Both the position numbers and the translations under genes were made by a program. The notes below the pieces were generated by a model. It did no database searches. It was not told the DNA's origin and saw only the letters and a list, made by a program, of their open reading frames with translations. From BQJD01 sp964350265 (GTDB lineage: Bacteria; Pseudomonadota; Gammaproteobacteria; Arenicellales; CAJQKF01), in assembly GCA_964350265.1 (NCBI GenBank), contig CAYGJZ010000001.1, positions 68,053 through 132,052 of the forward strand: DNA of 64,000 nt. The letters run 5' to 3'. The stretch's first letter is position 1; every line of letters begins with the position of its first letter. This document shows, piece by piece, positions 52,224 to 60,327 of this stretch.

Positions 52224-52316
52224 ATGTCCGCTTACCTGACCAAGCCGCCCCTACTCGCCATTTCGCTGGACCGGATCCGACGTGGATCCGGAAGACTTGG
52301 AGGCGGTAATCGATGA
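52224..52316 (+). CDS. Possible small ORF (30 aa), perhaps frameshifted
   Basis: An ATG with GGAGG eight bases upstream opens a 30-codon frame (MSAYLTKPPLLAISLD...) that ends on the start of the HAD gene. One base before its end another frame reads VDPEDLEAVIDD, as if a slightly longer natural peptide had suffered a one-base change. Low support. Confidence 0.25.
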   Translation: MSAYLTKPPLLAISLDRIRRGSGRLGGGNR

Positions 52317-52792
52317 CGACTGAAAGGGGCAGTAGCGGGACCGCGCGGCGGGTGCTCTACATCGACATGGATAATGTACTCGTCGATTTCCGCTCCGGTA
52401 TCGAGCGGCTGGAGTCCGCGTTGCTCGAGCAGTTCGATGAGCGCCTTGACGAGGTTCCCGGCATCTTCTCCCTGATGGATCCCTATCCAGGCGCCCTCGA
52501 GGCCTATGCCGAGCTGGCCGGATTGTTCGACACGTACATCCTGTCGACGTCACCGTGGGAGAATCCGTCCGCGTGGTCGGACAAGCTGGTCTGGGTAAAG
52601 GCGCATCTCGGCGAGCTCGCCTACAAGCGGCTGATCCTGACCCATCACAAGAACCAGAATGCGGGCGACTTCCTCGTTGACGACAGGACGAAGAACGGCG
52701 CCGACCGGTTCGCGGGGGAGCACATCCTGTTCGGCTCGGATGCGTTCCCCGACTGGGCGGCAGTGGTGGCGTACCTTCGTCAACAGGTATAA
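52313..52792 (+). CDS. 5'(3')-deoxyribonucleotidase-like HAD phosphatase (NT5C family)
   Basis: A 159-residue HAD-fold protein. Motif I is YIDMDNVLVDF (nucleophile Asp near residue 18, acid Asp two residues later) and motif II is the Ser/Thr in YILSTSPW. A Lys follows in KRLILTHHKN, and motif IV is FLVDDRTKNGADRF. The short cap and sequence match cytosolic deoxynucleotidases that dephosphorylate deoxyribonucleoside monophosphates. In the context of an ADP-ribosylation and phosphatase cluster it may act on nucleotides released during defence, which is inference. The ATG is well placed 113 bases after the glycohydrolase stop. Confidence 0.8.
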   Translation: MTTERGSSGTARRVLYIDMDNVLVDFRSGIERLESALLEQFDERLDEVPGIFSLMDPYPGALEAYAELAGLFDTYILSTSPWENPSAWSDKLVWVKAHLGELAYKRLILTHHKNQNAGDFLVDDRTKNGADRFAGEHILFGSDAFPDWAAVVAYLRQQV

Positions 52793-53035
52793 TCGCCGCC
52801 GTCCTCAAGTCCAAAACGAACGATTGCCGCACGCCCTTCGGCGGAACGCGGCTGGTTTTACCTGTGGCGCATCGCAAGTCCTGAACTTTTCTCGATTGAC
52901 TGGCGACAAGACCCGACCCGGGTAGCCTTGTGAGGCTGACCCGATCGGCGGGCTCGTTGCTGCGCAAACCAAGACCGCTACTGCGGCGGCATTGGCAAGC
53001 GTTGTTCTTTAAAAGTCAATCGAATAGGGCATGCG

Positions 53036-53221
53036 ATGAAAAATCTCTACCGTTCCCTGGTCGCCCGGGATGCCAACGCCAAAGGGCTCGACACTCCCGA
53101 GGGCCGACTGATGTATCAACTGGGCCTGGTCAGGCTATCTCGCGCGGATGCCGTCGCGCGACGGGCCAACGGCAACAATGGATTTACGCCAAAACCGCCG
53201 AGAGCGGATCAGAAGACGTAA
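53036..53221 (+). CDS. Small hypothetical protein (61 aa)
   Basis: A 61-residue basic, helical protein (MKNLYRSLVARDANAKGLDTPEGRLMYQLG). I do not recognise a family. A very strong 14-bp hairpin lies four bases after its stop, which supports it being a real short transcription unit. The preceding 243 bases contain a short A/T-rich stretch (TTCTTTAAAAGTC) that may include its promoter. Confidence 0.5.
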   Translation: MKNLYRSLVARDANAKGLDTPEGRLMYQLGLVRLSRADAVARRANGNNGFTPKPPRADQKT

Positions 53222-53225
53222 GGCC

Positions 53226-53261
53226 CACCCGCGCGCCGGCGGATAAACCGGCGCGCGGGTG
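53226..53261 (+). terminator. Perfect 14-bp hairpin
   Basis: CACCCGCGCGCCGG (53226-53239) and CCGGCGCGCGGGTG (53248-53261) with an 8-base loop, immediately after the small gene. No T-run follows, but the stem is very stable. Confidence 0.6.
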
Positions 53262-53428
53262 ATGTCGTGTTCCGGGGGGTGAGAAAGCGTTGGATTGTTC
53301 CGCGACCACTGTCGAGTGCCACGGGTGCTAGGATTTCGAACAGGTGGCTCCGGGATTCGAGGTTTACGCGTAGACCGTTGGCGGGGCAAACTACTGAGGG
53401 ATTGGTACAAATCGGAGGGAAATCACAA

Positions 53429-53686
53429 GTGAGCAGTCGTGACAGGCATCCGAGACGCACGGTCGTCGAGGCCGTCATCGAGAAAAAAGGCGAGAGTTGG
53501 AACGATTCGACCCGAAAGGTGGTCCGAACGGATGCCCAGAGAATTCTGGAGTCGTTGATTGCCGAGTACGGGATCGAAGCGTCGGTGCGCGCCATGGAAT
53601 ACCAGGGTTTCGAAGGCGAGGCCTATCGTTACCTGCTTGGCCCGCTGTACGACGAGTCTATCGCTAGACGGCCAACGCAAGAGTAG
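53429..53686 (+). CDS. Hypothetical protein (85 aa)
   Basis: An 85-residue protein starting at a GTG with GGAGGG seven bases upstream. It has a basic N-terminus and a helical middle (RTDAQRILESLIAEYGIEASVRAMEYQGFEGEAYRYLLGPLYDE). Family not recognised. The frame is open further upstream, but that part is Arg/Pro-rich and unlike coding sequence. Confidence 0.5.
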   Translation: MSSRDRHPRRTVVEAVIEKKGESWNDSTRKVVRTDAQRILESLIAEYGIEASVRAMEYQGFEGEAYRYLLGPLYDESIARRPTQE

Positions 53687-53855
53687 AATCATTAGCGCAT
53701 CATGTGGTTGCGACGAGGTGCCTCGTTTATCGGAACCCTCAGAATTTGCGCGGCGACGGTTAGTCAAAATACAAGCGTCAATAGGATAGCGGCTTGCGCT
53801 ACTCGTCTAGTGCGATCGACACTGCTACGAACAATCTGAGAGAGGGGAGCTGTTC

Positions 53856-54242
53856 GTGCCCGGAAAGAAAAATGTGCGACAGCGTGCCAGAACTTGGTTG
53901 ACCAAGATGAATTGGAACTCGTCGGAACCGTTCTACGCCTCGAAGTTGTACCCACCCGAGGAGTCCTGGACCCGAGGTTACGCCTGGTGGTTCGAGTTTC
54001 CTCGGAAAGTCGTGTATTCACGTGATCACGCGCATGTGAATCTTCTTTGCGAACCTGCAGGCGAGTCCGAGGAATTCTACTGCCTGCGGTTACCGTGCAG
54101 GTTCATCCAAGAGAAGCACGGGCTGCTGGGGTACCGCGAAACTACGGAAAAGTACTCGCTGATAATCTCAGCCGAGAAAAGCAACGCGTTTCGCGAAATG
54201 AGAGGCGCCGGTAAAGTCGACTTGGCCGAATTCGTAAAGTAG
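53856..54242 (+). CDS. Hypothetical protein (128 aa)
   Basis: A 128-residue protein starting at GTG 53856 after GAGAGGGGAG. Many aromatic residues (WTRGYAWWFEFPRKVVYSRDHAHVNLLCEP) and alternating strand-like segments suggest a compact alpha/beta fold. Family not recognised. It directly precedes the broken phosphatase gene; no overlap or shared operon signal is visible. Confidence 0.5.
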   Translation: MPGKKNVRQRARTWLTKMNWNSSEPFYASKLYPPEESWTRGYAWWFEFPRKVVYSRDHAHVNLLCEPAGESEEFYCLRLPCRFIQEKHGLLGYRETTEKYSLIISAEKSNAFREMRGAGKVDLAEFVK

Positions 54243-54269
54243 AAACTGTCGGACATATTTCTCTGCCAG

Positions 54270-54544
54270 GATATCGTCGCCTTGTCGGTGCCTTCACCGG
54301 CCTTCGAGGCTGACTGGCGACCCACGCCCGCGATATGGTGTTCCGTCTCGTCCGGGGTGAATCGTTGGTTCTGCACTGCCGCGACGGCCTCGGTCGTACG
54401 GGACTGGTGGCGGCGCGTTTGCTGGTCGATCTAGCGCATTGTTCCGGCGACGCCATAGCACCTGTCTGGGCAGTTCGACCAGGTACAATCGAGACTCCCG
54501 ATCAGGAGGCGAATGTGCGTAAGTATGTCCCCGTTGCGCGCTAA
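54270..54544 (+). pseudogene. Broken dual-specificity/tyrosine-type phosphatase
   Basis: The C-terminal half (from 54335) contains the full Cys-based phosphatase loop LHCRDGLGRTG (C-x5-R) and the following helix and tail (AVRPGTIETPDQEANVRKYV). The preceding sequence in another frame reads SVPSPAFEADW, the usual N-terminal neighbour segment, so a frameshift near 54330 separates them and no start codon with a proper N-terminus is visible. Phosphatases of this type accompany ADP-ribosylglycohydrolases and ARPP proteins. Confidence 0.7.
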
Positions 54545-54608
54545 CGAAGGGTGGTGAGTTGAGGGCGCGTCACCACAACATTCAAGACGACTATTAAGAG
54601 GGTCGACT

Positions 54609-54830
54609 ATGCCTGTTCATAACATTGGGCTGAAACTCAACACGAGTGTGGTGACGAACAAGGATATTGAACTGGAAGTGAAATCGGATGGAGCCAAATT
54701 GGGAACGATCCTTGTCAGTAGGGGGAATATCGAGTGGTTGCCCGCAAGCAACTCGGTTAACAAGTACAGGTTGTCATGGGAAAAGTTTGCCGAAGTAATG
54801 GTAGAGAACGGACGTCAGACAAAGATGTAA
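54609..54830 (+). CDS. Small conserved-looking hypothetical protein (73 aa)
   Basis: A 73-residue protein with strand-forming segments (HNIGLKLNTSVVTNKDIELEVKSDG, then GTILVSRGNIEWLP) and a C-terminal helix (WEKFAEVMVENG). The sequence has the feel of a widely distributed small protein often found near defence or mobile regions, but I cannot name it. It starts at a clear ATG, with GAGGG ten bases before it. Confidence 0.6.
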   Translation: MPVHNIGLKLNTSVVTNKDIELEVKSDGAKLGTILVSRGNIEWLPASNSVNKYRLSWEKFAEVMVENGRQTKM

Positions 54831-54909
54831 CAAGATAAGTTGTAAAGTGAGAACTTTGGAATTTCTTCGAATTCCGACCTGCGAGTAGAAGGCCCTCGTC
54901 GAGGTCAAG

Positions 54910-54947
54910 TGTACGAGTTCAGCACTTTCTCGACTGTACAAGTTCAG
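54910..54947. repeat. Paired 13-base direct repeats, probable insertion-sequence end
   Basis: TGTACGAGTTCAG (54910-54922) and TGTACAAGTTCAG (54935-54947) differ at one base. They lie downstream of the degenerate transposase (its 3' side), the position of transposase-binding sites at an element terminus. The rest of 54831-55117 holds no gene that I can support. Confidence 0.5.
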
Positions 54948-55117
54948 TAATCCCCCGAAAGTCGGGATCTCCAGCAACTGATCAGGCAGCGGTTTCTTCG
55001 GATGAACTTTCCTCCTTCGGGGCGATGGGTGGAAGGCGTTTACTGCCGGTGGCATCGCGCAGGGCCTTTGAGACGGTGCCCCTGATGGCTTCTGTCCGGG
55101 TTTTAGAAGGTCAAGAA

Positions 55118-55757
55118 CTAGTCGAGGTCACGCTGGTTCTCGCCAAGACTGATATACCACGTCGTTCGGCCTAAGACCCGGAAGGATTCGTCGAGGAACG
55201 TGCCATTCATGCGCTCGACGAAGTCGTTGGTACGAGGGCTTCGAACGCGAGTGGTGCGATGCTCGATGTCGTGCAACTGCAGGAAGAGCTCGTAAGGATG
55301 GTTGCCAGGGCGACCACAGAACTCCCGACCGTTGTCGGTCAACACGGCTTTTACCGGCACGTTCAGGGCCACGTAGAACGGCAAGCACCCGGTCGTTCAG
55401 CAGGTCAGCGGACGCGATCGGCATCTTCGAGGTGTAGACCTTGGCGAAGGCGAGGGAGCAGAACACGTCGACGATCATCTGGACGTAGACCTTGCCGACG
55501 CCCTTGAGGGTTCCCCAGTAGAAAGCATCCTGATTCAGCAGTTCTCCAGGGCAATCGGCCTCGACGTAGCGCATGCGAATTTCGCAGGAATGCCGTTTGA
55601 GGAACTTCACCTGTTCCTCAGGGGGACGTGGGTGGTTGTCCTGGGCATGGAACTCTGGGCGCTTCAACCGCTTGTATCGGGTTTCCGGGTGCGGTTGCTG
55701 GTCGAAATGGGGCATGAAGTCAGTGACGCCATGGCCTGTGTCAGTGTGGTTCGACAT
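55118..55757 (-). pseudogene. Degenerate integrase-core (rve) transposase
   Basis: The minus strand encodes a DDE transposase in two frames. The N-terminal part (55390-55757) has VEADCPGELLNQDAFYWG and VYVQMIVDVFCSLAF; the C-terminal part (55118-55384) has VLTDNGREFCG and TNDFVERMNGTFLDE, which contain the second Asp and the Glu. A frameshift near 55385 splits them, and the N-terminal helix-turn-helix is missing. A smaller copy is at 46655-46800. IS481-like by motif, not certain. Confidence 0.75.
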
Positions 55758-55956
55758 TGACTGCGGGTGGGTCTGGCACGATTTCCTGCGTACCCGCTGA
55801 CCGTGGGGCCAGGGGCAATAGCAAACTACCTAGGTCATCGTGAGGTCTGGGCCGGGCTGGGCCCGGCCGGCTACTCGCCACCAGAACAGGAACAGATTGA
55901 CAAATCCTTGTGGCCTGCCCGATTTCAGGCGAGTTTCGGAAAAATACTAAACTGCT

Positions 55957-56760
55957 TCACTCCTGCGTATGCACCGCCGTCAACGGCCAGGTCAGGATGC
56001 GGCGGTCGGCTTCTCCTGCGGTGGATTCGGTGGGCAGGATGTTCACGGAGAGGCGATAGCGTTCGGCGTTGTAGTACCAGGTGAGGCTCATCAGGGGGAC
56101 GGTGTCGTCTCGTTCGAAGTGGTATCGGCACTTGAGGGTGGCGGAGCCGGGGGCGGTGCCGAGGGCGGTGGCGATCTCGGCGTCGGCGAGGGCGGCTTCG
56201 ATGTACTGGGTGATCTTGCCGATGGTGATGTCGAGGTCCTCGGAGAGGATCGATGACAGGGTGCGGACCTTGAGGTCCGAGCGGCGCAGCCGCTTGCCGA
56301 TCTCCACGGGGATGTAGGAGATGAGGTAGGCGAGGATGTCGTTCTTTTCCACCAGCAGGCGGTCGAGCTGGTAGCCGGCGGCGCCGGGGGGGAGGTGGAG
56401 CTGGCGGGTGGCGTCGGGTGGCAGCGTGACCTTCTTGAACGACAGTACCTTGAACTGGGTGCCCGGCCGCATCTGGAACAGGGTGATGGGGTCGGCCTCG
56501 ATCTTGGGTCGTTCGGGATCGGGGGACTTGGCCACGCGCAGCCGCTTGCCCCGGCGTCGTTCGAGGATGTGGTCGTCCACCAGCAGGGCGACGGCGCGAC
56601 GCAGGGTATGGCGGTTGACGCCGTACAGGGCGGCGAGCTGGGCTTCTGACGGCAGCTCGTCGCCGGGAAACCATTCCACGCCTATCCGTTGCCGCAGCAA
56701 CAGGGCGATCTGCCGAAACACGGCGGAATGGTTCTCGAAGGGGGTCAGATCGTCAGTCAA
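55957..56760 (-). CDS. GntR-family (HutC/PhnF subfamily, UTRA domain) transcriptional regulator
   Basis: A 267-residue repressor. The N-terminal winged helix reads FRQIALLLRQRIGVEWFPGDELPSEAQLAALYGVNRHTLRRAVALLV (residues ~14-60), and the C-terminal UTRA effector domain runs from ~90 to 260. HutC/PhnF-type repressors are released by the substrate or first intermediate of the pathway they control. It is divergent from the PLP-enzyme operon, and a palindrome overlapping that operon's -10 is the likely operator. The surrounding sequence returns to high G+C, marking the end of the island. The effector is unknown. Confidence 0.9.
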   Translation of the reverse strand: MTDDLTPFENHSAVFRQIALLLRQRIGVEWFPGDELPSEAQLAALYGVNRHTLRRAVALLVDDHILERRRGKRLRVAKSPDPERPKIEADPITLFQMRPGTQFKVLSFKKVTLPPDATRQLHLPPGAAGYQLDRLLVEKNDILAYLISYIPVEIGKRLRRSDLKVRTLSSILSEDLDITIGKITQYIEAALADAEIATALGTAPGSATLKCRYHFERDDTVPLMSLTWYYNAERYRLSVNILPTESTAGEADRRILTWPLTAVHTQE

Positions 56761-56998
56761 TCCGAATACTCCGCAATCTGGTTGCTCGCATTCCGTGCTG
56801 CGCGCTGGACGGTTCTAGTTCCGCGTGCGCACACGGGGGCCAGGGCGTGGACGCTTGTCGGTTCGGGATGGCGTGTTCGCCGGCCCCGGTGGCGAGCGGC
56901 GCGCATTGTATCACCACCACTTGCAGGCAACCCAGCCACGAATCGCGCCCCAGGTGGCGCGAGTATGGCCGCGAATTTGCTCGCCGTCCTGGCACTTG

Positions 56999-57038
56999 TT
57001 GACACACGCAATCCACTTGTCTATCTTACTAGATAACC
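56999..57038 (+). promoter_or_regulatory. Promoter with overlapping GntR operator for the PLP-enzyme operon
   Basis: A perfect -35 TTGACA (56999-57004) is 17 bases from a -10-like TATCTT (57022-57027). The dyad TATCT-TACT-AGATA (57022-57035) covers the -10, within a GntR-like TTGTCTATCTTAC context. This geometry suits repression by the divergent GntR protein. The 5' leader to the ATG at 57126 is about 90 bases. Confidence 0.7.
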
Positions 57039-57125
57039 TGATCGATGTCCGCAATGTTCGTGCACATCGATACACGGCAGGGCGCTGGAGTACCGCGCAG
57101 TACATCGAGTCAACGAGAGACGACA

Positions 57126-58382
57126 ATGAGAAAAGAGTTACCGCAAAAGGGCCGTTCCTGGGCCGACCTTGAACCCGAAATGGAGACCATGACCTCCGGG
57201 GACATTGACTGGCGACGCGGTCGTTCGCCGATGTACGTGTTCTACACCACGGACGACGTGTACGAGGTGGCGCGCAATGCCTACATGAAGTACTTCACCG
57301 AGAACGGCCTGGGCAATGCCAAGGCCTTCATCGGTGTCGGCCAGATGGAGCGGGAGGTCATCGAGATGGGCCTGAGCCTGTTCAACGCGCCGGAGAATGC
57401 CACCGGCTCGATGACCACGGGCGGTACCGAGAGCCTGCTGCTGGCCATCAAGAGCTGCCGCGACTGGACCCGCGCCAACCGGCCGGAGGTGACCAACCCC
57501 AACGTGGTCGCGCCGATGTCCACCCACCCGGCCTTCGACAAGGCGGCGGACCTGATGAACCTGGAGATCCGGCGCATTCCGCTGCGTGACGATCTTCGTG
57601 CCGATGCCAACGCCATGGATGCCGCCATCGACGACCAGACCATGATGATCGCCGGCGCTGCGCCCTGCTTCCCCCACGGCGTGATCGATCCCATCGACGA
57701 GTTGAGCGAGATCGCGGTCCGGCGTGACCTGTGGCTGCACGTGGATGCCTGCGTGGGCGGCTACATTTCCCCGTTCGCCAAGCGAGTCGGCTACGATATT
57801 CCGGATTTCGATTTCTCCCTGCCCGGTGTGCGTTCGATGAGCGCGGACCTGCACAAGTTCGGTCACTGCGCCAAGCCGGCATCGACCGTGTTCTACCGGG
57901 ATACCAGCTACCATGACTTCCAGAAGTTCGACCACGCCGAATGGTCCGGCGGTCGCATGATCACCCAGACCTACGTGGGCACCCGGCCGGGTGGCGCCAT
58001 CGCGGCGGCCTGGGCGGTGATGAACCACCTGGGCATCGAGGGCTACGAGGCCATCGCCAGGCGCATGCTGGAGATGTCGCACCAGTACCAGGACGACATC
58101 AACGCCATCGACGGCCTGCGCGTGGTCGGCAAGCCGCACATCACCATCGTCGCCTACGAGTCCACCGATGAGAACGTGGAAATCGCCCAGGTGGCTGAGC
58201 AGATGCGTTCGCGGGGCTGGCTGATCGGCATGTCCCGACAGCCTGCCGCCATCATCACCATGATGTCGCTGCTGCACGAGCGTCCGCGCGAAGAGTACAT
58301 CGATGACCTGAAGGCGTCGGTGGCCGACGTGCGCGCGGAGGGCGGACAGGCCGCATCGGCGGCCAACACCAACTATTCCTAG
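57126..58382 (+). CDS. PLP-dependent lyase/decarboxylase, sphingosine-1-phosphate lyase-like
   Basis: A 418-residue fold-type I PLP enzyme of the group II decarboxylase superfamily. The cofactor Lys is in SADLHKFGHCAKP (Lys244) and the PLP-ring Asp is in LHVDACVGG (near 207); GSMTTGGTESLLLAIKSCRDW matches the phosphate-binding helix. The HKFG motif and its context resemble sphingosine-1-phosphate lyase (HKYG) more than glutamate decarboxylase. The former cleaves a C-C bond to give an aldehyde, which fits the aldehyde dehydrogenase further down the operon. No membrane anchor is present, unlike eukaryotic lyases. The ATG at 57126 is preferred over an upstream in-frame ATG at 57045. The substrate is undetermined. 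Confidence 0.8.
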   Translation: MRKELPQKGRSWADLEPEMETMTSGDIDWRRGRSPMYVFYTTDDVYEVARNAYMKYFTENGLGNAKAFIGVGQMEREVIEMGLSLFNAPENATGSMTTGGTESLLLAIKSCRDWTRANRPEVTNPNVVAPMSTHPAFDKAADLMNLEIRRIPLRDDLRADANAMDAAIDDQTMMIAGAAPCFPHGVIDPIDELSEIAVRRDLWLHVDACVGGYISPFAKRVGYDIPDFDFSLPGVRSMSADLHKFGHCAKPASTVFYRDTSYHDFQKFDHAEWSGGRMITQTYVGTRPGGAIAAAWAVMNHLGIEGYEAIARRMLEMSHQYQDDINAIDGLRVVGKPHITIVAYESTDENVEIAQVAEQMRSRGWLIGMSRQPAAIITMMSLLHERPREEYIDDLKASVADVRAEGGQAASAANTNYS

Positions 58383-58505
58383 ACCGCGGGAGTCTTGCCT
58401 GCCCGCATGGATACCGCGCCCCACGAGGCGCGGACGGTGCGGGCAGGACACCCGGGTTCGCCAGGGCGGACCCAGCCATTTTGACAACGAGAGAGGATAA
58501 AGGCC

Positions 58506-59516
58506 ATGAAAGCCAAGACCAGGTACAGCGCTGTATTGGGACTGATCGCCACCGTCGTGTCGGCCAACGTGTTTGCCGAGCAGGACAGCGTGCGCATCGT
58601 GAAGACGCCGGGCTTCTCGGCATTGCCCGTGCTTGTCATGGAGCATGACAAGCTGTTCGAGAAACACCTGAAGGCGCGGGGGCTGGACAACGTCACCGTG
58701 GACTGGCAGCGGATTTCCGGCGGCGCGCTGGTGAACGACGCCATCCTTGCCGGCAACATCGACATCGCCTCCGGCGGCATCGGACCCCTGGCGACGATCT
58801 GGTCGAGGACCAAGGGCACTGCGCTGGAGGTCAAGGGCATCGGCGCGGTAACGTCGCAGCCGATCAACCTCAACTGCCGCAACGAAGCGGTCAAGTCCAT
58901 CGTCGATCTCACCGACGCCGAACGCATCGCGCTGCCGGCGGTGAAGGTGTCCATCCAGGCGGTCATGCTGCAGATGGCGGCGGCCCAGGAGCATGGCATG
59001 GGCGACTACACCAAGTACGATCGCCTGACCGTCTCCATGCCCTCGGTGGATGCCATCCCGACCCTGCTCTCGGGCACGGGCGCCATTTCCTGTCACATGG
59101 CGGCCGAACCGCATCACACCATCGAGGTGTCCAGCGGCAAGGTGCACACCGTGTTCAACACCTACGAAGTCCTCGGCGGTCCCCACAACATCTCGGTGGC
59201 GTACACTACTTCCCGTTTTCGCGACGAGAACCCGCAGATCTACGGCGCCTACATCGATGCTCTCCGCGAGGCGCAGGCCTTCGTGACGGAGAACAAGAAG
59301 CAGGCCTCGGAGATCTATGTCGCGATGAACAAGGAAGCTTTGACCGCGGCCGAGATCGAGGCGTTGCTCGACAATGACAACATCATCTTCGACATCACGC
59401 CGCTTGGTACCGCGAAAACGGTGAACTTCATGAACGAGACCGGCGCCCTCGATGCCGGGATCGAGTCGTGGAAGGACATGTTCTTCCCGGAAGTTCACGA
59501 CCTCAACGGCAACTAG
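58506..59516 (+). CDS. ABC transporter substrate-binding protein (NMT1/TauA-like)
   Basis: A 336-residue exported binding protein. A signal peptide (RYSAVLGLIATVVSANVFA, cleavage near residue 24) precedes the mature segments KTPGFSALPVLVMEHDKLFEKHL and GNIDIASGGIGPLATIW, which follow the NMT1/TauA pattern used for thiamine precursors, sulfonates and similar small anions. The ATG follows GAGAGAGGATAAAGGCC. It is about 120 bases after the PLP enzyme and belongs to the same operon. It is only distantly related to the binding protein at 5571, so the ligand is probably different. Confidence 0.85.
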   Translation: MKAKTRYSAVLGLIATVVSANVFAEQDSVRIVKTPGFSALPVLVMEHDKLFEKHLKARGLDNVTVDWQRISGGALVNDAILAGNIDIASGGIGPLATIWSRTKGTALEVKGIGAVTSQPINLNCRNEAVKSIVDLTDAERIALPAVKVSIQAVMLQMAAAQEHGMGDYTKYDRLTVSMPSVDAIPTLLSGTGAISCHMAAEPHHTIEVSSGKVHTVFNTYEVLGGPHNISVAYTTSRFRDENPQIYGAYIDALREAQAFVTENKKQASEIYVAMNKEALTAAEIEALLDNDNIIFDITPLGTAKTVNFMNETGALDAGIESWKDMFFPEVHDLNGN

Positions 59517-59526
59517 GGGAGGGGCG

Positions 59527-60327
59527 ATGCAGTCGTCATCCGTACAGGATCGGGCCGTGGCGGGGAATACCCCGCCGCTGCTCGAAGTCGATGGAGTCAC
59601 GCTCCAGTACAGGACCAGTGACCGGATCGTGATGGCGACGTATCGCGTCAGCTTCTCGATCAACAAGGGAGACCGTTTCGTCTTGCTCGGACCGTCCGGG
59701 TGCGGCAAGTCCACCCTGCTGAAGGCGGTGGGCGGATACCTCACCCCGGACGAGGGCGAGATGCGGCTGCAGGGCGACGTCATCGCCAGGCCCGGTCCCG
59801 ACCGGGTGATGGTGTTCCAGGAGTTCGACCAGCTGCTGCCGTGGAAGACGGTCAAGGGCAACGTGGTCTTCGCCCTGGAATCGGCCCGCCGCTGCCGCGG
59901 CGCCGAGGCCGCCGACCGGGCAATGCACTACATCGAGAAGGTGAACCTCGGCAACTTCGCCGACGTCTATCCCCACGAGCTGTCCGGCGGCATGAAGCAG
60001 CGTGTCGCCATTGCGCGGGGCATGGCCATGGAGCCGGAGATCATCCTCATGGACGAGCCCTTCGCGGCCCTGGATGCGCTCACCCGCAGGACCATGCAGG
60101 AGGAGCTGATGAGCCTGTGGGAGGACACCCGGTTCACCGTTCTCTTCGTGACTCATTCCATTCCCGAGGCCATCATCATCGGCAGCCGCATCCTGCTGCT
60201 CTCGCCCCACCCGGGTCGGGTCAAGACGGAGCTGGCCAGCCCGGGCACCGATGTCGCCATGGAGGATACCGGCGAGCTGTTGTCGGAGCGAATCCACTCG
60301 GAACTGTTCAGTGAAGGAGCCGCTTGA
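59527..60327 (+). CDS. ABC transporter ATP-binding protein
   Basis: A 266-residue ATPase of the SsuB/TauB type with all motifs intact: Walker A GPSGCGKSTLL, Q-loop VFQEFDQLLPW, signature LSGGMKQRVAIARGM, Walker B IILMDEPFAALD and His switch VTHSIPEA. The ATG at 59527 is used (AGGGGAGGGGC upstream); the frame is open further back into the binding-protein gene. Its stop overlaps the permease start by one base (TGATGA). Confidence 0.92.
   Translation: MQSSSVQDRAVAGNTPPLLEVDGVTLQYRTSDRIVMATYRVSFSINKGDRFVLLGPSGCGKSTLLKAVGGYLTPDEGEMRLQGDVIARPGPDRVMVFQEFDQLLPWKTVKGNVVFALESARRCRGAEAADRAMHYIEKVNLGNFADVYPHELSGGMKQRVAIARGMAMEPEIILMDEPFAALDALTRRTMQEELMSLWEDTRFTVLFVTHSIPEAIIIGSRILLLSPHPGRVKTELASPGTDVAMEDTGELLSERIHSELFSEGAA

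Noticed and set aside
55801..55820. Possible att site: GGCCAGGGG resembles the inverted 3' end of tRNA-Phe
   Set aside because: Only about 12-16 bases match, with gaps, and the orientation is inverted; island attachment sites are direct repeats.
57138..59861. 907-codon minus-strand open frame opposite the PLP enzyme and binding protein
   Set aside because: Same shadow effect; all conserved motifs are on the plus strand.
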